A stretch of 64,000 bases of DNA from Flavobacteriales bacterium (GTDB lineage: Bacteria; Bacteroidota; Bacteroidia; Flavobacteriales_F; PHOS-HE28), in NCBI GenBank assembly GCA_020635675.1, contig JACJZJ010000001.1, forward strand, positions 124,001-188,000, given 5' to 3'. Shown here one piece after another: positions 24,003 through 33,192 of this stretch (positions are counted from its first letter, which is position 1; every line of letters starts with the position of its first letter). The translations under genes and the position numbers were made by a program. Under the pieces are notes generated by a model. The model did no database searches, had not been told where the DNA came from, and was given only the letters and a program-made list of their open reading frames with translations.

Positions 24003-26111
24003 TTAGGCTGAAACTTTACCACGCACCTTGGCCAGCACGGCCTCGGTGATGTTGTTCGGTGCTTGTTCGTAATGGCTGAACTCCATGGTGCTGCTCGCAC
24101 GACCGGAACTCAGGGTCCGTAGGGAGGTGACGTAGCCGAACATCTCGCTCAAGGGCACCTTGCCCTTGATGGCCTTGGCCCCGGCGCGGTCCTCCATGCC
24201 TTCGATCTGACCCCGGCGACGGTTCAGGTCGCCGACGATATCGCCCATGTTCTCCTCGGGGGTCACCACCTCGATCTTCATGATGGGCTCGAGCAGCACG
24301 GGTTTTGCCTTGGGCAACGCGGTGCGGAAAGCGGACTTCGCACAGATCTCGAAGCTGAGCGCATCGGAGTCCACGTTGTGGAAACTGCCGTCGTAGAGGG
24401 TCACCTTCAGGCTCTCCATCGGGTAACCGGCGAGCACGCCGTTGTTGAGGGAGGCATCAAAGCCCTTGGATACGGCGGGGATGAATTCGCGGGGGATCAC
24501 ACCACCCTTGATCTCATCGATGAACTCAAGGCCGGTCTTGGCCGGGTCGGTCTGCGGCTCGATGCGCACATGGATGTCGGCGAACTTACCTCGCCCACCG
24601 GTCTGCTTCTTGTACAGTTCGCGGTGCTCCACCGTGGTGGTGATGGCCTCCTTGTATTTGACTTGAGGTGCGCCCTGGTTGCACTCGACCTTGAACTCGC
24701 GCCTCAGGCGGTCGACGATGATCTCGAGGTGCAGTTCACCCATTCCGCTGATCACGGTCTGGCCGGTCTCATCGTCCGTATGCACCTTGAACGTGGGATC
24801 CTCCTCGGCCAGTTTGCTCAGGGCGTTGCCCAACTTGTCCATGTCAGCCTGGCTCTTGGGCTCCACGGCGATGCCGATCACCGGGTCAGGGAAGCTCATG
24901 CTCTCCAGTACCACCGGTTTGTCCTCCGAACAGAGGGTGTCACCCGTACGAATGTCCTTGAAGCCCACCGCAGCACCGATATCGCCCGCCTCGATCACCT
25001 CCACGGGATTCTGCTTGTTGGAGTGCATCTGGAAAATGCGGCTGATGCGCTCTTTGCGACCGGTACGCATGTTCAGCACGTAGCTGCCTGCATCGACCTT
25101 GCCACTGTAGCAACGGAAGAACGCCAGACGGCCCACGTACGGGTCGGTGGCTATCTTGAAGGCGAGGGATGACATGGGCTCCTCGGTGGTGGGCTTGCGC
25201 AGGATGGTATCACCACTGTCCGGGTCTGTGCCGGAAACAGCTTCAATGTCGACCGGGCTAGGGAGGTAGGCCATGACCGCGTCCAACATGGTCTGCACCC
25301 CTTTGTTCTTGAAGGCCGATCCACAAAGGATCGGGGTGATGCTCATGTTGATGGTGCTCTTTCGGATGGCGTTCATGATCTCCGCCTCGGTCAGGCTGTC
25401 CGGGTCGGCGAAGTACTTCTCCATCAACGAATCATCGCTCTCCGCGACCGACTCGATCAGCTTGTCTCGCCATTCCTTCACGGTGTCAGCGAGGTCGTCA
25501 GGAATGGGCACCTCGGTCCAGGTCATTCCCTGGTCCGCCTCGTTCCAGACCATGCCGCGGTTGTTGATCAGGTCCACCACCCCCTTGAAGTTGGCTTCCG
25601 CACCGATGGGCACCTGAAGGGGGACCGGATTGGCCCCGAGGCGCTCACGGATCTGCTGCACCACACTGAAGAAGTCCGCTCCGCTGCGGTCCATCTTGTT
25701 GACGAATCCGATCCGTGGTACCTTGTATTTGTTGGCCTGGCGCCATACGGTCTCGCTTTGAGGCTCCACGCCGCCCACGGCACAGAAAAGTGCAACGGCA
25801 CCGTCGAGCACCCGAAGACTGCGCTCCACCTCCACGGTGAAGTCAACGTGTCCCGGGGTATCGATCAGGTTCACCTTGTATTGGTCGTCACGGTAGTTCC
25901 AGAAGGTGGTCGTTGCTGCGCTGGTGATGGTGATCCCACGTTCCTGCTCCTGCTCCATCCAGTCCATGGTGGCGGCTCCATCATGCACCTCTCCGATCTT
26001 GTGGACCAGGCCGGTGTAATACAGGATGCGCTCGGACGTGGTGGTCTTCCCGGCATCGATGTGGGCCATGATGCCGATGTTTCGCGTGTATTTGAGGTCC
26101 CGTTTGGACAT
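24003..26111 (-). CDS. fusA: Elongation factor G
   Basis: EF-G drives translocation after peptide bond formation. The 702-residue product has the G motifs AHIDAGKTTTSERIL, DTPGHVDFTVEVERSLRVLD and FVNKMDRSGADF, and domains II-V ending ETVRSLSSGRASST-like sequence. The length is normal. It lies between rpsG and rpsJ with 14-15 bp spacers. No second fusA is present in this window. Confidence 0.98.
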   Translation of the reverse strand: MSKRDLKYTRNIGIMAHIDAGKTTTSERILYYTGLVHKIGEVHDGAATMDWMEQEQERGITITSAATTTFWNYRDDQYKVNLIDTPGHVDFTVEVERSLRVLDGAVALFCAVGGVEPQSETVWRQANKYKVPRIGFVNKMDRSGADFFSVVQQIRERLGANPVPLQVPIGAEANFKGVVDLINNRGMVWNEADQGMTWTEVPIPDDLADTVKEWRDKLIESVAESDDSLMEKYFADPDSLTEAEIMNAIRKSTINMSITPILCGSAFKNKGVQTMLDAVMAYLPSPVDIEAVSGTDPDSGDTILRKPTTEEPMSSLAFKIATDPYVGRLAFFRCYSGKVDAGSYVLNMRTGRKERISRIFQMHSNKQNPVEVIEAGDIGAAVGFKDIRTGDTLCSEDKPVVLESMSFPDPVIGIAVEPKSQADMDKLGNALSKLAEEDPTFKVHTDDETGQTVISGMGELHLEIIVDRLRREFKVECNQGAPQVKYKEAITTTVEHRELYKKQTGGRGKFADIHVRIEPQTDPAKTGLEFIDEIKGGVIPREFIPAVSKGFDASLNNGVLAGYPMESLKVTLYDGSFHNVDSDALSFEICAKSAFRTALPKAKPVLLEPIMKIEVVTPEENMGDIVGDLNRRRGQIEGMEDRAGAKAIKGKVPLSEMFGYVTSLRTLSSGRASSTMEFSHYEQAPNNITEAVLAKVRGKVSA

Positions 26112-26126
26112 GGTCTTCCGGTGGGC

Positions 26127-26597
26127 TTAGAAGCGGAAATGGCTGAACGCCTTGTTGGCCTCGGCCATCTTGTGGGTCTCTTCCTTCTTCTTGAATGCGC
26201 CACCCTCTTCACGGGCGGCGGCCATGATCTCCTGGGCGAGGCGTGTAGCCATGCCCTTCTCGTTCCTGTTGCGACTGTAGCCGATCAACCATTTCATGGC
26301 CAGGCTCCGCTTCCGGTCGTCACGCACGGGTTGTGGGATCTGGAAGTTGGCACCACCCACCCTGCGGGTGCGCACCTCCACTTGCGGGGTGACGTTGGTC
26401 AGGGCCTTGCGCCAGACCTCCAAGCCATCCTCGCCGGTCTTTTCGGCAACGATGTCCAGCGCCTCGTAGAAGATGCCGAAAGCCTTGTTCTTCTTGCCTT
26501 CCCACATCAGGTTGTTCACGAACTTGGTCACGACCACATCGCCGAACTTGGGGTCCGGCAGTGTGGTGACGAAGCGGTTGGTCGATGTTTTCCTCAT
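26127..26597 (-). CDS. rpsG: Small ribosomal subunit protein uS7
   Basis: S7 nucleates 30S head assembly. The 156-residue product has FGDVVVTKFVNNLMWEGKKN, VEVRTRRVGGANFQIPQPV and LAMKWLIGYSRNRNEKGMAT, all diagnostic. It lies 15 bp after rpsL. Confidence 0.98.
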   Translation of the reverse strand: MRKTSTNRFVTTLPDPKFGDVVVTKFVNNLMWEGKKNKAFGIFYEALDIVAEKTGEDGLEVWRKALTNVTPQVEVRTRRVGGANFQIPQPVRDDRKRSLAMKWLIGYSRNRNEKGMATRLAQEIMAAAREEGGAFKKKEETHKMAEANKAFSHFRF

Positions 26598-26612
26598 AGC
26601 TCGGGCGTGACC

Positions 26613-26987
26613 TTATTTCTTCGGGCGCTTTGTGCCGTACTTGGAGCGACGTTGATTGCGGCCTTCGACACCAGCGGTATCGAGCACGCCACGAACGATG
26701 TGGTACTTCACACCGGGCAGGTCCTTCACGCGACCACCACGCACAAGCACGATGCTGTGTTCCTGCAGATTGTGACCCTCACCACCGATGTAGGCGATCA
26801 CCTCGTATCCGTTCACCAAACGCACCTTGGCCACCTTGCGAAGCGCCGAGTTCGGCTTCTTCGGTGTGGTGGTGTACACCTTGGTGCAAACGCCGCGGCG
26901 TTGCGGGCAGCTCGTCAGGGCCACCGACTTGCTCTTGTACCGCGCCTTCTCGCGGCCGTTCCGGATCAGCTGTTGGATCGTAGGCAT
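26613..26987 (-). CDS. rpsL: Small ribosomal subunit protein uS12
   Basis: S12 controls decoding accuracy. The 124-residue product starts MPTIQQLIRNGREKARYKSK; a longer open frame to 27053 would start too close to the promoter and lacks family support. The two lysines whose mutation gives streptomycin resistance in E. coli (Lys43 and Lys88) are intact in TPKKPNSALRK and GGRVKDLPGVKYH. It is the first gene of the ribosomal transcript, 63 nt after its -7 box. Confidence 0.98.
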   Translation of the reverse strand: MPTIQQLIRNGREKARYKSKSVALTSCPQRRGVCTKVYTTTPKKPNSALRKVAKVRLVNGYEVIAYIGGEGHNLQEHSIVLVRGGRVKDLPGVKYHIVRGVLDTAGVEGRNQRRSKYGTKRPKK

Positions 26988-27050
26988 GAAGCTCCGTTTC
27001 GTCCTGTTTATCAGCCGTTTCCGCCCATGGCTCGGGCAAAAAACGGGCTG

Positions 27051-27079
27051 CAAATGTAGGAGATCTTCCTTTCAAACAA
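27051..27079 (-). promoter_or_regulatory. Main promoter of the ribosomal operon (rpsL promoter)
   Basis: On the minus strand TTG (27079-27077), an 18-nt spacer and TACATTTG (27058-27051) are a full match to the Bacteroidota consensus TTG-N17-23-TAnnTTTG. The box is 63 nt before the rpsL start. I see no other clear promoter inside the roughly 18-kb operon. The rest of the 184-bp gap between rpsL and the M1 peptidase gene shows no ORF and no clear terminator. Confidence 0.85.
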
Positions 27080-27171
27080 TGCGGTGTTGAAGGAATTTTC
27101 AGCTCCATCCGCAAGAACTTCAGGTGGTTGCGACCGGCGATGGGATCGGCCGGATAAGTGCTAGGTCGGCC

Positions 27172-29592
27172 CTACCGATGAACGACCTTGCCGATCGCGC
27201 GTTCCTGGCCGCTGCCGTCCCGTAGTCCGATCACGAGCACGCCAGCGGGCAGATGGCTGATATCCAGGGAGATGCTCGTCCCTTTGGCCTGATGTCGCAT
27301 CAGGGGACGGGCATGGGGGTCGCGTACGAGCAGTTCACCATTGATCGGTGCACCGTCCGGTCGGTCGATGGTGATACTATCTCCTGCAGGGTCCGGGTAG
27401 CAGCGGTATCCGACCCCCGGGGCGGGGAGCACTTCCTGGACCGCTGTTGCAGATGTTCGCCAGGCCAACGTGTAATCCCCAGGTCCGAATCCCACCACAT
27501 CGATCCGAGCGAACTTGTCCGTGCTGCTTCCCAGCGTGTTTATCGTGTATGCGCCCTGATCCGACCACGGGAACGATGCATCCGGCCGATAAAGCACGGT
27601 CAGACTGTCCTCGTCGAAGGTCACACCGCCCACATCCTGCGCTAGGCCTTCATCGAACGCTCCCGAGGCCACTGGCCGCCCATCAAAGGTGATCCGGGCA
27701 TTGATCGAAGTGCCGTCCGGGAATTGCCCACCGACATGCCACCAGCGGTCCGGGGAGACCAGGTAGAGGTATTCCGGCTCCACCCAGTCATCAGCGGCCA
27801 CCCAGTATTCCTGAACGAACAAGGGGATGGCGGACGGTAACGTGTTCACCGTGAGACGGAGATCGGTGTGGTCCAGTTCACGGCTTCCGGTCTGGGTGAG
27901 GGTATCCTGGTCGTTGGTGATGGCAAGGCTGATCCGGTCGTCGTCGTTCACGCGGAGCTCCTGCGGTGGGAAGGGACACGACAATTGGACCAGACCGGTG
28001 GCCCCGCCCAGATCGACGATCTGGCGATGGATCGTGCCATCGCCCGCCACGCAGCTGATGTTGACCGGGACCTGATGATAGTAGTGATCCGCGTGACGAA
28101 GCTTCTGCGCGAAATGGACGGCAACGGCATAGTTGCCTGCATCGGGCGTCACCCGGAAGGAATCCACCTCGAATGCGGCCCAACCCGGTTGTAGGATCCA
28201 ATCATCGAAGAAATCGGTCATGTCGATGCCCGTGGCCATGCTCAGATGATCACGAAGGTCCTCGGTACCGACGTCGGAATAGGCATACTGACCGAGAAAG
28301 CTGGTCAGCCCGGTCTGAAAGAGACTATCTCCCAAGTAGTTACGAAGGGTGTGCAGGGCGTCCGCCCCCTTGTTATAGGTAGTGGTACCATAAGTATGGT
28401 CCTGTGGCATATCGGCCAGGGCCCACCAACCTGCATCATCGATATGAGCCCTCCTCAACATGGCGTGATGGTTGTCGCGAACCTCCTCCATGTACCGTGC
28501 CGGGCCGTACACTGCTTCCAGGAAAAGGTAGCTGAGGTACTCCGCGAACCCTTCATTGATGTACATCTCCTCGGCATGGCGACAGGTGATGAGATCGCCG
28601 AACCAGTGATGGGCGAGTTCGTGGGCCATGGTGGCTTCGTATTGCAATGTTCCGTTGACGATCGAACTCGGATAGGAGATGTTCGTCACGTGTTCCATTG
28701 CTCCCTGCGGTGTGATGCAGTAGCCCACGCGTCCCCAGGCGTAGGGACCGAAGCCCTCCTCGAACGCATCGAATGCTTGCTGCAGATGAAGGAAGGAGTT
28801 CTTCAGCGCGGTGGTATCGTTCGGGTGATCGACCAGTTCCACCGGCACGGTGTCCCCCGTAATGCTCACGAACCGGTCATGCACTGCCGTGTAGTCGCTG
28901 GCCGTGACCGACGCGAGATAGCTGGGTACAGGTTCGTTGAGCCGCCAGACGGTCAATAGGGTGTCAGCTCCGATCTGGGTCTCCGAGATCCGCTCACCGT
29001 TGCACCAGGTCCTTCGACCCGCGTTGGTGAGCACGGCGAACGTGAAGGTGCACCGCTCAACGAAATTATCGAAGCAGGGGAACCACGATCGGCCGAAGCT
29101 GTGGGGCTGCGATTGGAAGGCGACCCCAAGGTCATAAAAGACAGGTCCGGAGGTATAGAAGCCTCCCCAGCCGGACCCATCCACGACGGGATCCCCATGA
29201 TAGTGCACCACGGTGATCAGTGTGTCACCCGGTCCGTAGGCGCCATCAAGGACGATATCAAGGATCTCGCCCTGTTGGACGAAGGACAGCTGAGCTCCCT
29301 GGCCGATGACGGAGTCCGTGGTAAGGGCCAATAGGTCAAGTGGCAAGTGTGCGACGCCGCTTATCCGCGGCGCCCAGCGCAGTGTCGCCTTGCCGAAGAT
29401 CAGGCCGCTACCCACTTGGGTCAGGTCCAGGTCGATGCGCGTGTCCAGGATGTCGATACTATCGCTACGGGTCGCCGCTGCCGCCTTGAACGCTGTGTTG
29501 TCCGGGACGGCGTTCCGGGCGGCCAAGCAGGTCGATTGGCCGTGAGCGATGGAGATGAGCGTGAACGAAGCGAAGAGCACTGGATATTTCAT
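27172..29592 (-). CDS. Exported M1-family metallopeptidase with T9SS sorting domain
   Basis: This 806-residue protein has a signal peptide (MKYPVLFASFTLISIAHGQ), the N-terminal M1 beta domain, and the catalytic domain. That domain has the exopeptidase loop GAMEH at 297-301, zinc motif HELAHHWFGD at 324-333 and third ligand Glu347 in INEGFAEY. The C-terminal 80 residues (from GYRCYPDPAGDSITID to IGKVVHR) look like a degenerate type A T9SS sorting domain. It is predicted to act on the cell surface, releasing N-terminal residues from peptides. I chose the ATG at 29592, which starts the signal peptide; an in-frame ATG at 29634 adds 14 residues that would spoil it. Confidence 0.9.
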   Translation of the reverse strand: MKYPVLFASFTLISIAHGQSTCLAARNAVPDNTAFKAAAATRSDSIDILDTRIDLDLTQVGSGLIFGKATLRWAPRISGVAHLPLDLLALTTDSVIGQGAQLSFVQQGEILDIVLDGAYGPGDTLITVVHYHGDPVVDGSGWGGFYTSGPVFYDLGVAFQSQPHSFGRSWFPCFDNFVERCTFTFAVLTNAGRRTWCNGERISETQIGADTLLTVWRLNEPVPSYLASVTASDYTAVHDRFVSITGDTVPVELVDHPNDTTALKNSFLHLQQAFDAFEEGFGPYAWGRVGYCITPQGAMEHVTNISYPSSIVNGTLQYEATMAHELAHHWFGDLITCRHAEEMYINEGFAEYLSYLFLEAVYGPARYMEEVRDNHHAMLRRAHIDDAGWWALADMPQDHTYGTTTYNKGADALHTLRNYLGDSLFQTGLTSFLGQYAYSDVGTEDLRDHLSMATGIDMTDFFDDWILQPGWAAFEVDSFRVTPDAGNYAVAVHFAQKLRHADHYYHQVPVNISCVAGDGTIHRQIVDLGGATGLVQLSCPFPPQELRVNDDDRISLAITNDQDTLTQTGSRELDHTDLRLTVNTLPSAIPLFVQEYWVAADDWVEPEYLYLVSPDRWWHVGGQFPDGTSINARITFDGRPVASGAFDEGLAQDVGGVTFDEDSLTVLYRPDASFPWSDQGAYTINTLGSSTDKFARIDVVGFGPGDYTLAWRTSATAVQEVLPAPGVGYRCYPDPAGDSITIDRPDGAPINGELLVRDPHARPLMRHQAKGTSISLDISHLPAGVLVIGLRDGSGQERAIGKVVHR

Positions 29593-29642
29593 GGCATGCC
29601 ATTGCGTTCCTGAGAGCACCGCCCCCGAGGCCAAAGCGTCCG

Positions 29643-29675
29643 GAAAGTTAGCCCGGCCTTGGGGAGGAACGCCAA
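29643..29675 (-). promoter_or_regulatory. Possible promoter of the M1 peptidase gene
   Basis: On the minus strand TTG (29675-29673), a 22-nt spacer and TAACTTTC (29650-29643) differ from the consensus only at the last base of the -7 box. It sits 50 nt upstream of the start at 29592, back to back with the promoter of the divergent gene. Confidence 0.4.
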
Positions 29676-29687
29676 GTTCAGGATCCC

Positions 29688-29695
29688 TAACTTTG
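29688..29695 (+). promoter_or_regulatory. -7 promoter box of the helical-repeat gene
   Basis: TAACTTTG on the plus strand matches TAnnTTTG perfectly, 43 nt before the ATG at 29739. The nearest upstream TTG is 26 nt away, slightly further than usual. It lies in the 146-bp divergent intergenic region. Confidence 0.55.
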
Positions 29696-29738
29696 AGATG
29701 GCACCTTGTGATCCTGAGCAGGTCCCTGTCCCCAACGA

Positions 29739-31328
29739 ATGAAACCGAGTACCGAGCTGCATGACCTCATCAGGTCGCTGTCGAAGTCGGAAAAGCGCTT
29801 CTTCAAGCTGCATTCTGCGCTGCAGAGCGGCGACAAGAACTATCTGAAGATCTTCGATGCCATCGACAAGCAGAAGGTCTATGACGAGGATGCGCTGAAG
29901 GAGCATTTCAAGGGCGAGACGTTCATCCGTCACTTCCCATCGGAAAAGAACCATCTGTACAAGCTGATCCTCAAGGCGCTCCGGGCCTATCACAGTGAGA
30001 GCACGGTGAGCGGCCTGCTGAAGCAGGAGATCAAGAATATCGAGATCCTTTACGAGAAGGCGCTGTACAAGGAGTGCAACAAGCTGCTGCACCGGGCCAA
30101 GCGGATGGCACGGGAGAACGAGAAGTTCTACTACCTGTTCGAACTGCTGAACTGGGAGAAGATGCTGCTTGAGGAGGCTTACGAGTCCGGCGAATTCACC
30201 AAGGACCTGGATGCCTTGATCGAGGAGGAGCGTGAGGTGATCGAAAAGCTGCGGAACCTAGCAGCCTACCATATCCTCTACTCCAAGATCAACTATGTGT
30301 TCAGGAGCGGTGGATACGTGCGCAGCGAGGAGGAGCATGCCATGGTGGAGGAGATCGCCCAACATCCATTGATCGTCGGCAAGAACACCGCGCTCAGCCA
30401 CCGGGCCGCGACCATTTGTTTTTACACGCAGGGGTTTTGCGCCTGGGCCAAACGGGACTGGAGCATGGCACTCGCCAAATTCGAGCGGGTCAGGACCATT
30501 CTGGACGGCAACGAACAGATCAAACGCGACCTCCAGAAGCGCTACATCCGCACGCTCCATTACATCATCAACGCCCAGATCGAACTCGGCGATCACCGTG
30601 CGGCCCAGGAAAATATCCGGGCGATGCGTGTTTTGAAGGACCGTCCCGGATTCAGCGGGCTGCACATCGCCGTGCAGGTGTTCAACGCCAGCTACCTCAG
30701 TGAATTGCGGTTGTTGGACCGCGTGGGTGAGCACGGGAAGGCCGTCGCACTTGTCGAGAAGGTCCTGGAAGGCATGGAGGAGTTCGCCTCAAGGATCCAT
30801 AAGGAGCATGAGATCGAGTTCTACTATACCCTGGCGATCGTGCATTTCGGCGCTGACGAGATGAACAAGGCGCTCTTCTGGCTGAACAAGGTCCTCAACG
30901 ACACGGAACCGACGCTGCGGCAGGACATCTTCACCTATGCACGGCTTTTCAATCTGGTCGTGCACTATGAATTGGGCAACTACGACCTGCTCGAATACAT
31001 CGTAAGGTCCACGCACCGCTTCTTGAGCAAACGGCACAGGGCGCATGATATGGAGAACGAGCTGATCGAGCATGTCAAGAAGCTTGGCAGGACCACCTCC
31101 TTACAGACGAAGCGCGAACTCTATGCGAGCCTTTATGACAGGCTCAGGGAGCTGATGAACGATCCGAACGAAAGCCTGGCGCTGAAGTATTTCGACTTCC
31201 TGTCCTGGGCACGTGCCAAGGTCGAGGGCATATCGTTCTCCGAGGCTGTGCGTATGCGTGGTGCCCGATCCAGCGGAACGGCGGGCATCAGCGACCGGAA
31301 GCCAACTCGTTCACCTTCACGATCTTGA
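29739..31328 (+). CDS. Cytoplasmic all-helical (TPR-like) protein of unknown function
   Basis: The product is 529 residues with no signal peptide or membrane segment. It starts MKPSTELHDLIRSLSKSEKR and is nearly all predicted helix, with weak TPR-like units such as WSMALAKFERVRTILDGNEQ and KALFWLNKVLNDTEPTLRQD. The N-terminal KSEKRFFKLHSALQSGDKNY recurs in Bacteroidota proteins I remember only as hypothetical. The last 25 or so residues (RGARSSGTAGISDRKPTRSP) are low complexity and overlap the convergent PorE-like gene by 41 bp. Divergent from the M1 peptidase gene, it has its own -7 box. A scaffold or regulatory role is possible but unsupported. Confidence 0.8.
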   Translation: MKPSTELHDLIRSLSKSEKRFFKLHSALQSGDKNYLKIFDAIDKQKVYDEDALKEHFKGETFIRHFPSEKNHLYKLILKALRAYHSESTVSGLLKQEIKNIEILYEKALYKECNKLLHRAKRMARENEKFYYLFELLNWEKMLLEEAYESGEFTKDLDALIEEEREVIEKLRNLAAYHILYSKINYVFRSGGYVRSEEEHAMVEEIAQHPLIVGKNTALSHRAATICFYTQGFCAWAKRDWSMALAKFERVRTILDGNEQIKRDLQKRYIRTLHYIINAQIELGDHRAAQENIRAMRVLKDRPGFSGLHIAVQVFNASYLSELRLLDRVGEHGKAVALVEKVLEGMEEFASRIHKEHEIEFYYTLAIVHFGADEMNKALFWLNKVLNDTEPTLRQDIFTYARLFNLVVHYELGNYDLLEYIVRSTHRFLSKRHRAHDMENELIEHVKKLGRTTSLQTKRELYASLYDRLRELMNDPNESLALKYFDFLSWARAKVEGISFSEAVRMRGARSSGTAGISDRKPTRSPSRS

Positions 31329-33189
31329 ATTCCGTCCTGCGGTTCATCTGGTAGTCTTCCTCCGTGCAGGGACGGCCGTCGATGCAACCGTTCACCGGTC
31401 GCGATTCACCATAGCCCTTGGATGTTATGCGGTCGGGATCGACACCCATGCGGATCAGATAGTCCACCGCGGAGTTCGCCCGAGCATCGGATAGAACGAG
31501 ATTGTACAGGTCACTGCCTCGGCAGTCGGTGTGTGCGCTCAGCTCGAACGTAAGCCTGGGATTGTCAGTGAACAGCTTGGCCAGTTTATCCAATTCGGGA
31601 GCCGCATCGGGGCGGATGTCCCATTTGTCATAGTCGTAGTAGATGTTCTCCACCAGGAACGGTTTGTCCAACTGTACCGTGATCAGGTGGATGTTCTCAC
31701 GGAAGCTCGTACCGTTCACCGATCCTTCCGTGCTGATCTCCCGGCTTTCGGTCAGGCGTCCCTCCATTCGCGCCTCCAACCGGTAGCGTTTGCCCGCCTT
31801 CATGGGGAAGCGGAAGGAACCGTCCATTGCGGTGAGCACGGTCATCTCCGTGTCGCCATCAAGGGCGGTCAGATGCATCTCCACCTGTGGCAGATAGGTG
31901 CCCGTCGTATCGTCGAATACGGACCCATCCACGAAGAGGACGGGATCCTTCACGAAGAACTGGTAAAGTCGGTCGCGGCCCGAGCGGTCGCTGCTGAAAT
32001 AGCCGTGCTTGCCATCTTCGGACAACGTCATGCCGAGGTCGTCGAACGCACTGTTGATGGGATATCCCATGTTCTCTGGCCTTGACCATCCGGCACCTTC
32101 CGCATGTGTGGAGAAGATATCGAGCCCGCCCATGTTCATATGGGCCGTGCTTGCGAAGTAGAGCACATCGCCGCAAATGGTCGGGAACATCTCGTCACCT
32201 GCGGTGTTCACGGTCGGTCCCAGATTCTCGGGAGGTCCCCAGCCCGTGCCATTGTTCACGCATCGGAAGATATCCTTGCCGCCGAGCGTGCCCGGCATAT
32301 CGCTCACGAAGTAGAGGACCCTGCCATCACCGCTGATGGCCGGCTGGCCGACGGAGTAGTCGTCACTGTTGTATGCGAACTCGTGCATGTCGCCCCAATG
32401 GCCCGAACTGTCCAATGTGGCCCGGAACAACTTGATGTTGCTCTCATCGATCTCGTTCTTCAACAACTTGCTGCGGTAGTAGTTACTTCGGCTGAAGAAC
32501 ATGGTCCGCCCATCCGCACTGAAACACGCAGGACCCTCATGGTATGCCCCGTTCACATCCCCGGGTAGCGGGACGGCGGCTTCCCAGATCGCGAAGGACC
32601 GTTTCCTGGCGTAGAAGAGGTCCAGGTATCCGTTGCCGTTCCAAGGGTTGGAGCGCGATGTGGCATCGGCACGCTCACCGGTGAACACGAGCCCATCCGC
32701 GTATGGGATGGGAGAGAATGCATTGGTGAAGCCGTCGATCGGCAGGGCGCTCACCACGTAGCGCGCGGAATCCTGGAGGAACAAGGCATCCTGTTCACAC
32801 GAGAGGATCAGGTCACGTACCTCAGACCGCTCCGGGTTGAGCGCCAGCGCGTCCATGAACCTTTCGCTGGCCTCGTTCCGCTTGCCCAGGGCCATGAGCA
32901 CTTCTCCGTACCGGATCGCATCTTCCGCGCCAAGAGGTCCGGACTTCAAGGCCTTTCCATAAAGGTCAGCGGCTTCGGCGTGGTGGCGCAGGCGGCGCTC
33001 GGTGTCCGCGGCGCGCAGCAGCACGGCACGGTCGTCGACGTTCTCGGACAACGCCTTGCCGTAGTGTGCGGAGGCACGTGCGTAGGCCATGCGTGCATAG
33101 GCCTTGTCGCCCTGGGCGAGTTGCCAACCCGAGCAGCTGGCCAACAGGATCGTGCCGGCGGTCGCGAACAGGATATTCGTTCTCCTCAT
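31288..33189 (-). CDS. PorE-like OmpA-family lipoprotein (TPR, beta-propeller, OmpA)
   Basis: The 633-residue product has a lipoprotein signal (ILLASC, Cys19), TPR units to about residue 130 (HHAEAADLYGKALKSGPLGA), PD40/WD40-like propeller blades at about 150-400 (VLYFVSDMPGTLGGKDIFRC), a carboxypeptidase-regulatory-like sandwich (FDDTTGTYLPQVEMHLTALD), and an OmpA peptidoglycan-binding domain at 513-633 with SDARANSAVDYL and NRRTEF. This order matches PorE, the T9SS component thought to tie outer-membrane complexes to peptidoglycan, and its many paralogues. It follows the PorP/SprF gene by 3 bp. Being beside the giant adhesin, it is more likely an adhesin-specific paralogue than the core PorE. 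Confidence 0.9.
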   Translation of the reverse strand: MRRTNILFATAGTILLASCSGWQLAQGDKAYARMAYARASAHYGKALSENVDDRAVLLRAADTERRLRHHAEAADLYGKALKSGPLGAEDAIRYGEVLMALGKRNEASERFMDALALNPERSEVRDLILSCEQDALFLQDSARYVVSALPIDGFTNAFSPIPYADGLVFTGERADATSRSNPWNGNGYLDLFYARKRSFAIWEAAVPLPGDVNGAYHEGPACFSADGRTMFFSRSNYYRSKLLKNEIDESNIKLFRATLDSSGHWGDMHEFAYNSDDYSVGQPAISGDGRVLYFVSDMPGTLGGKDIFRCVNNGTGWGPPENLGPTVNTAGDEMFPTICGDVLYFASTAHMNMGGLDIFSTHAEGAGWSRPENMGYPINSAFDDLGMTLSEDGKHGYFSSDRSGRDRLYQFFVKDPVLFVDGSVFDDTTGTYLPQVEMHLTALDGDTEMTVLTAMDGSFRFPMKAGKRYRLEARMEGRLTESREISTEGSVNGTSFRENIHLITVQLDKPFLVENIYYDYDKWDIRPDAAPELDKLAKLFTDNPRLTFELSAHTDCRGSDLYNLVLSDARANSAVDYLIRMGVDPDRITSKGYGESRPVNGCIDGRPCTEEDYQMNRRTEFKIVKVNELASGR

Positions 33190-33192
33190 GGC

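Noticed and set aside
25758..27059. 433-codon open frame on the plus strand
   Set aside because: It is antisense to fusA, rpsG and rpsL and has no independent start signal.
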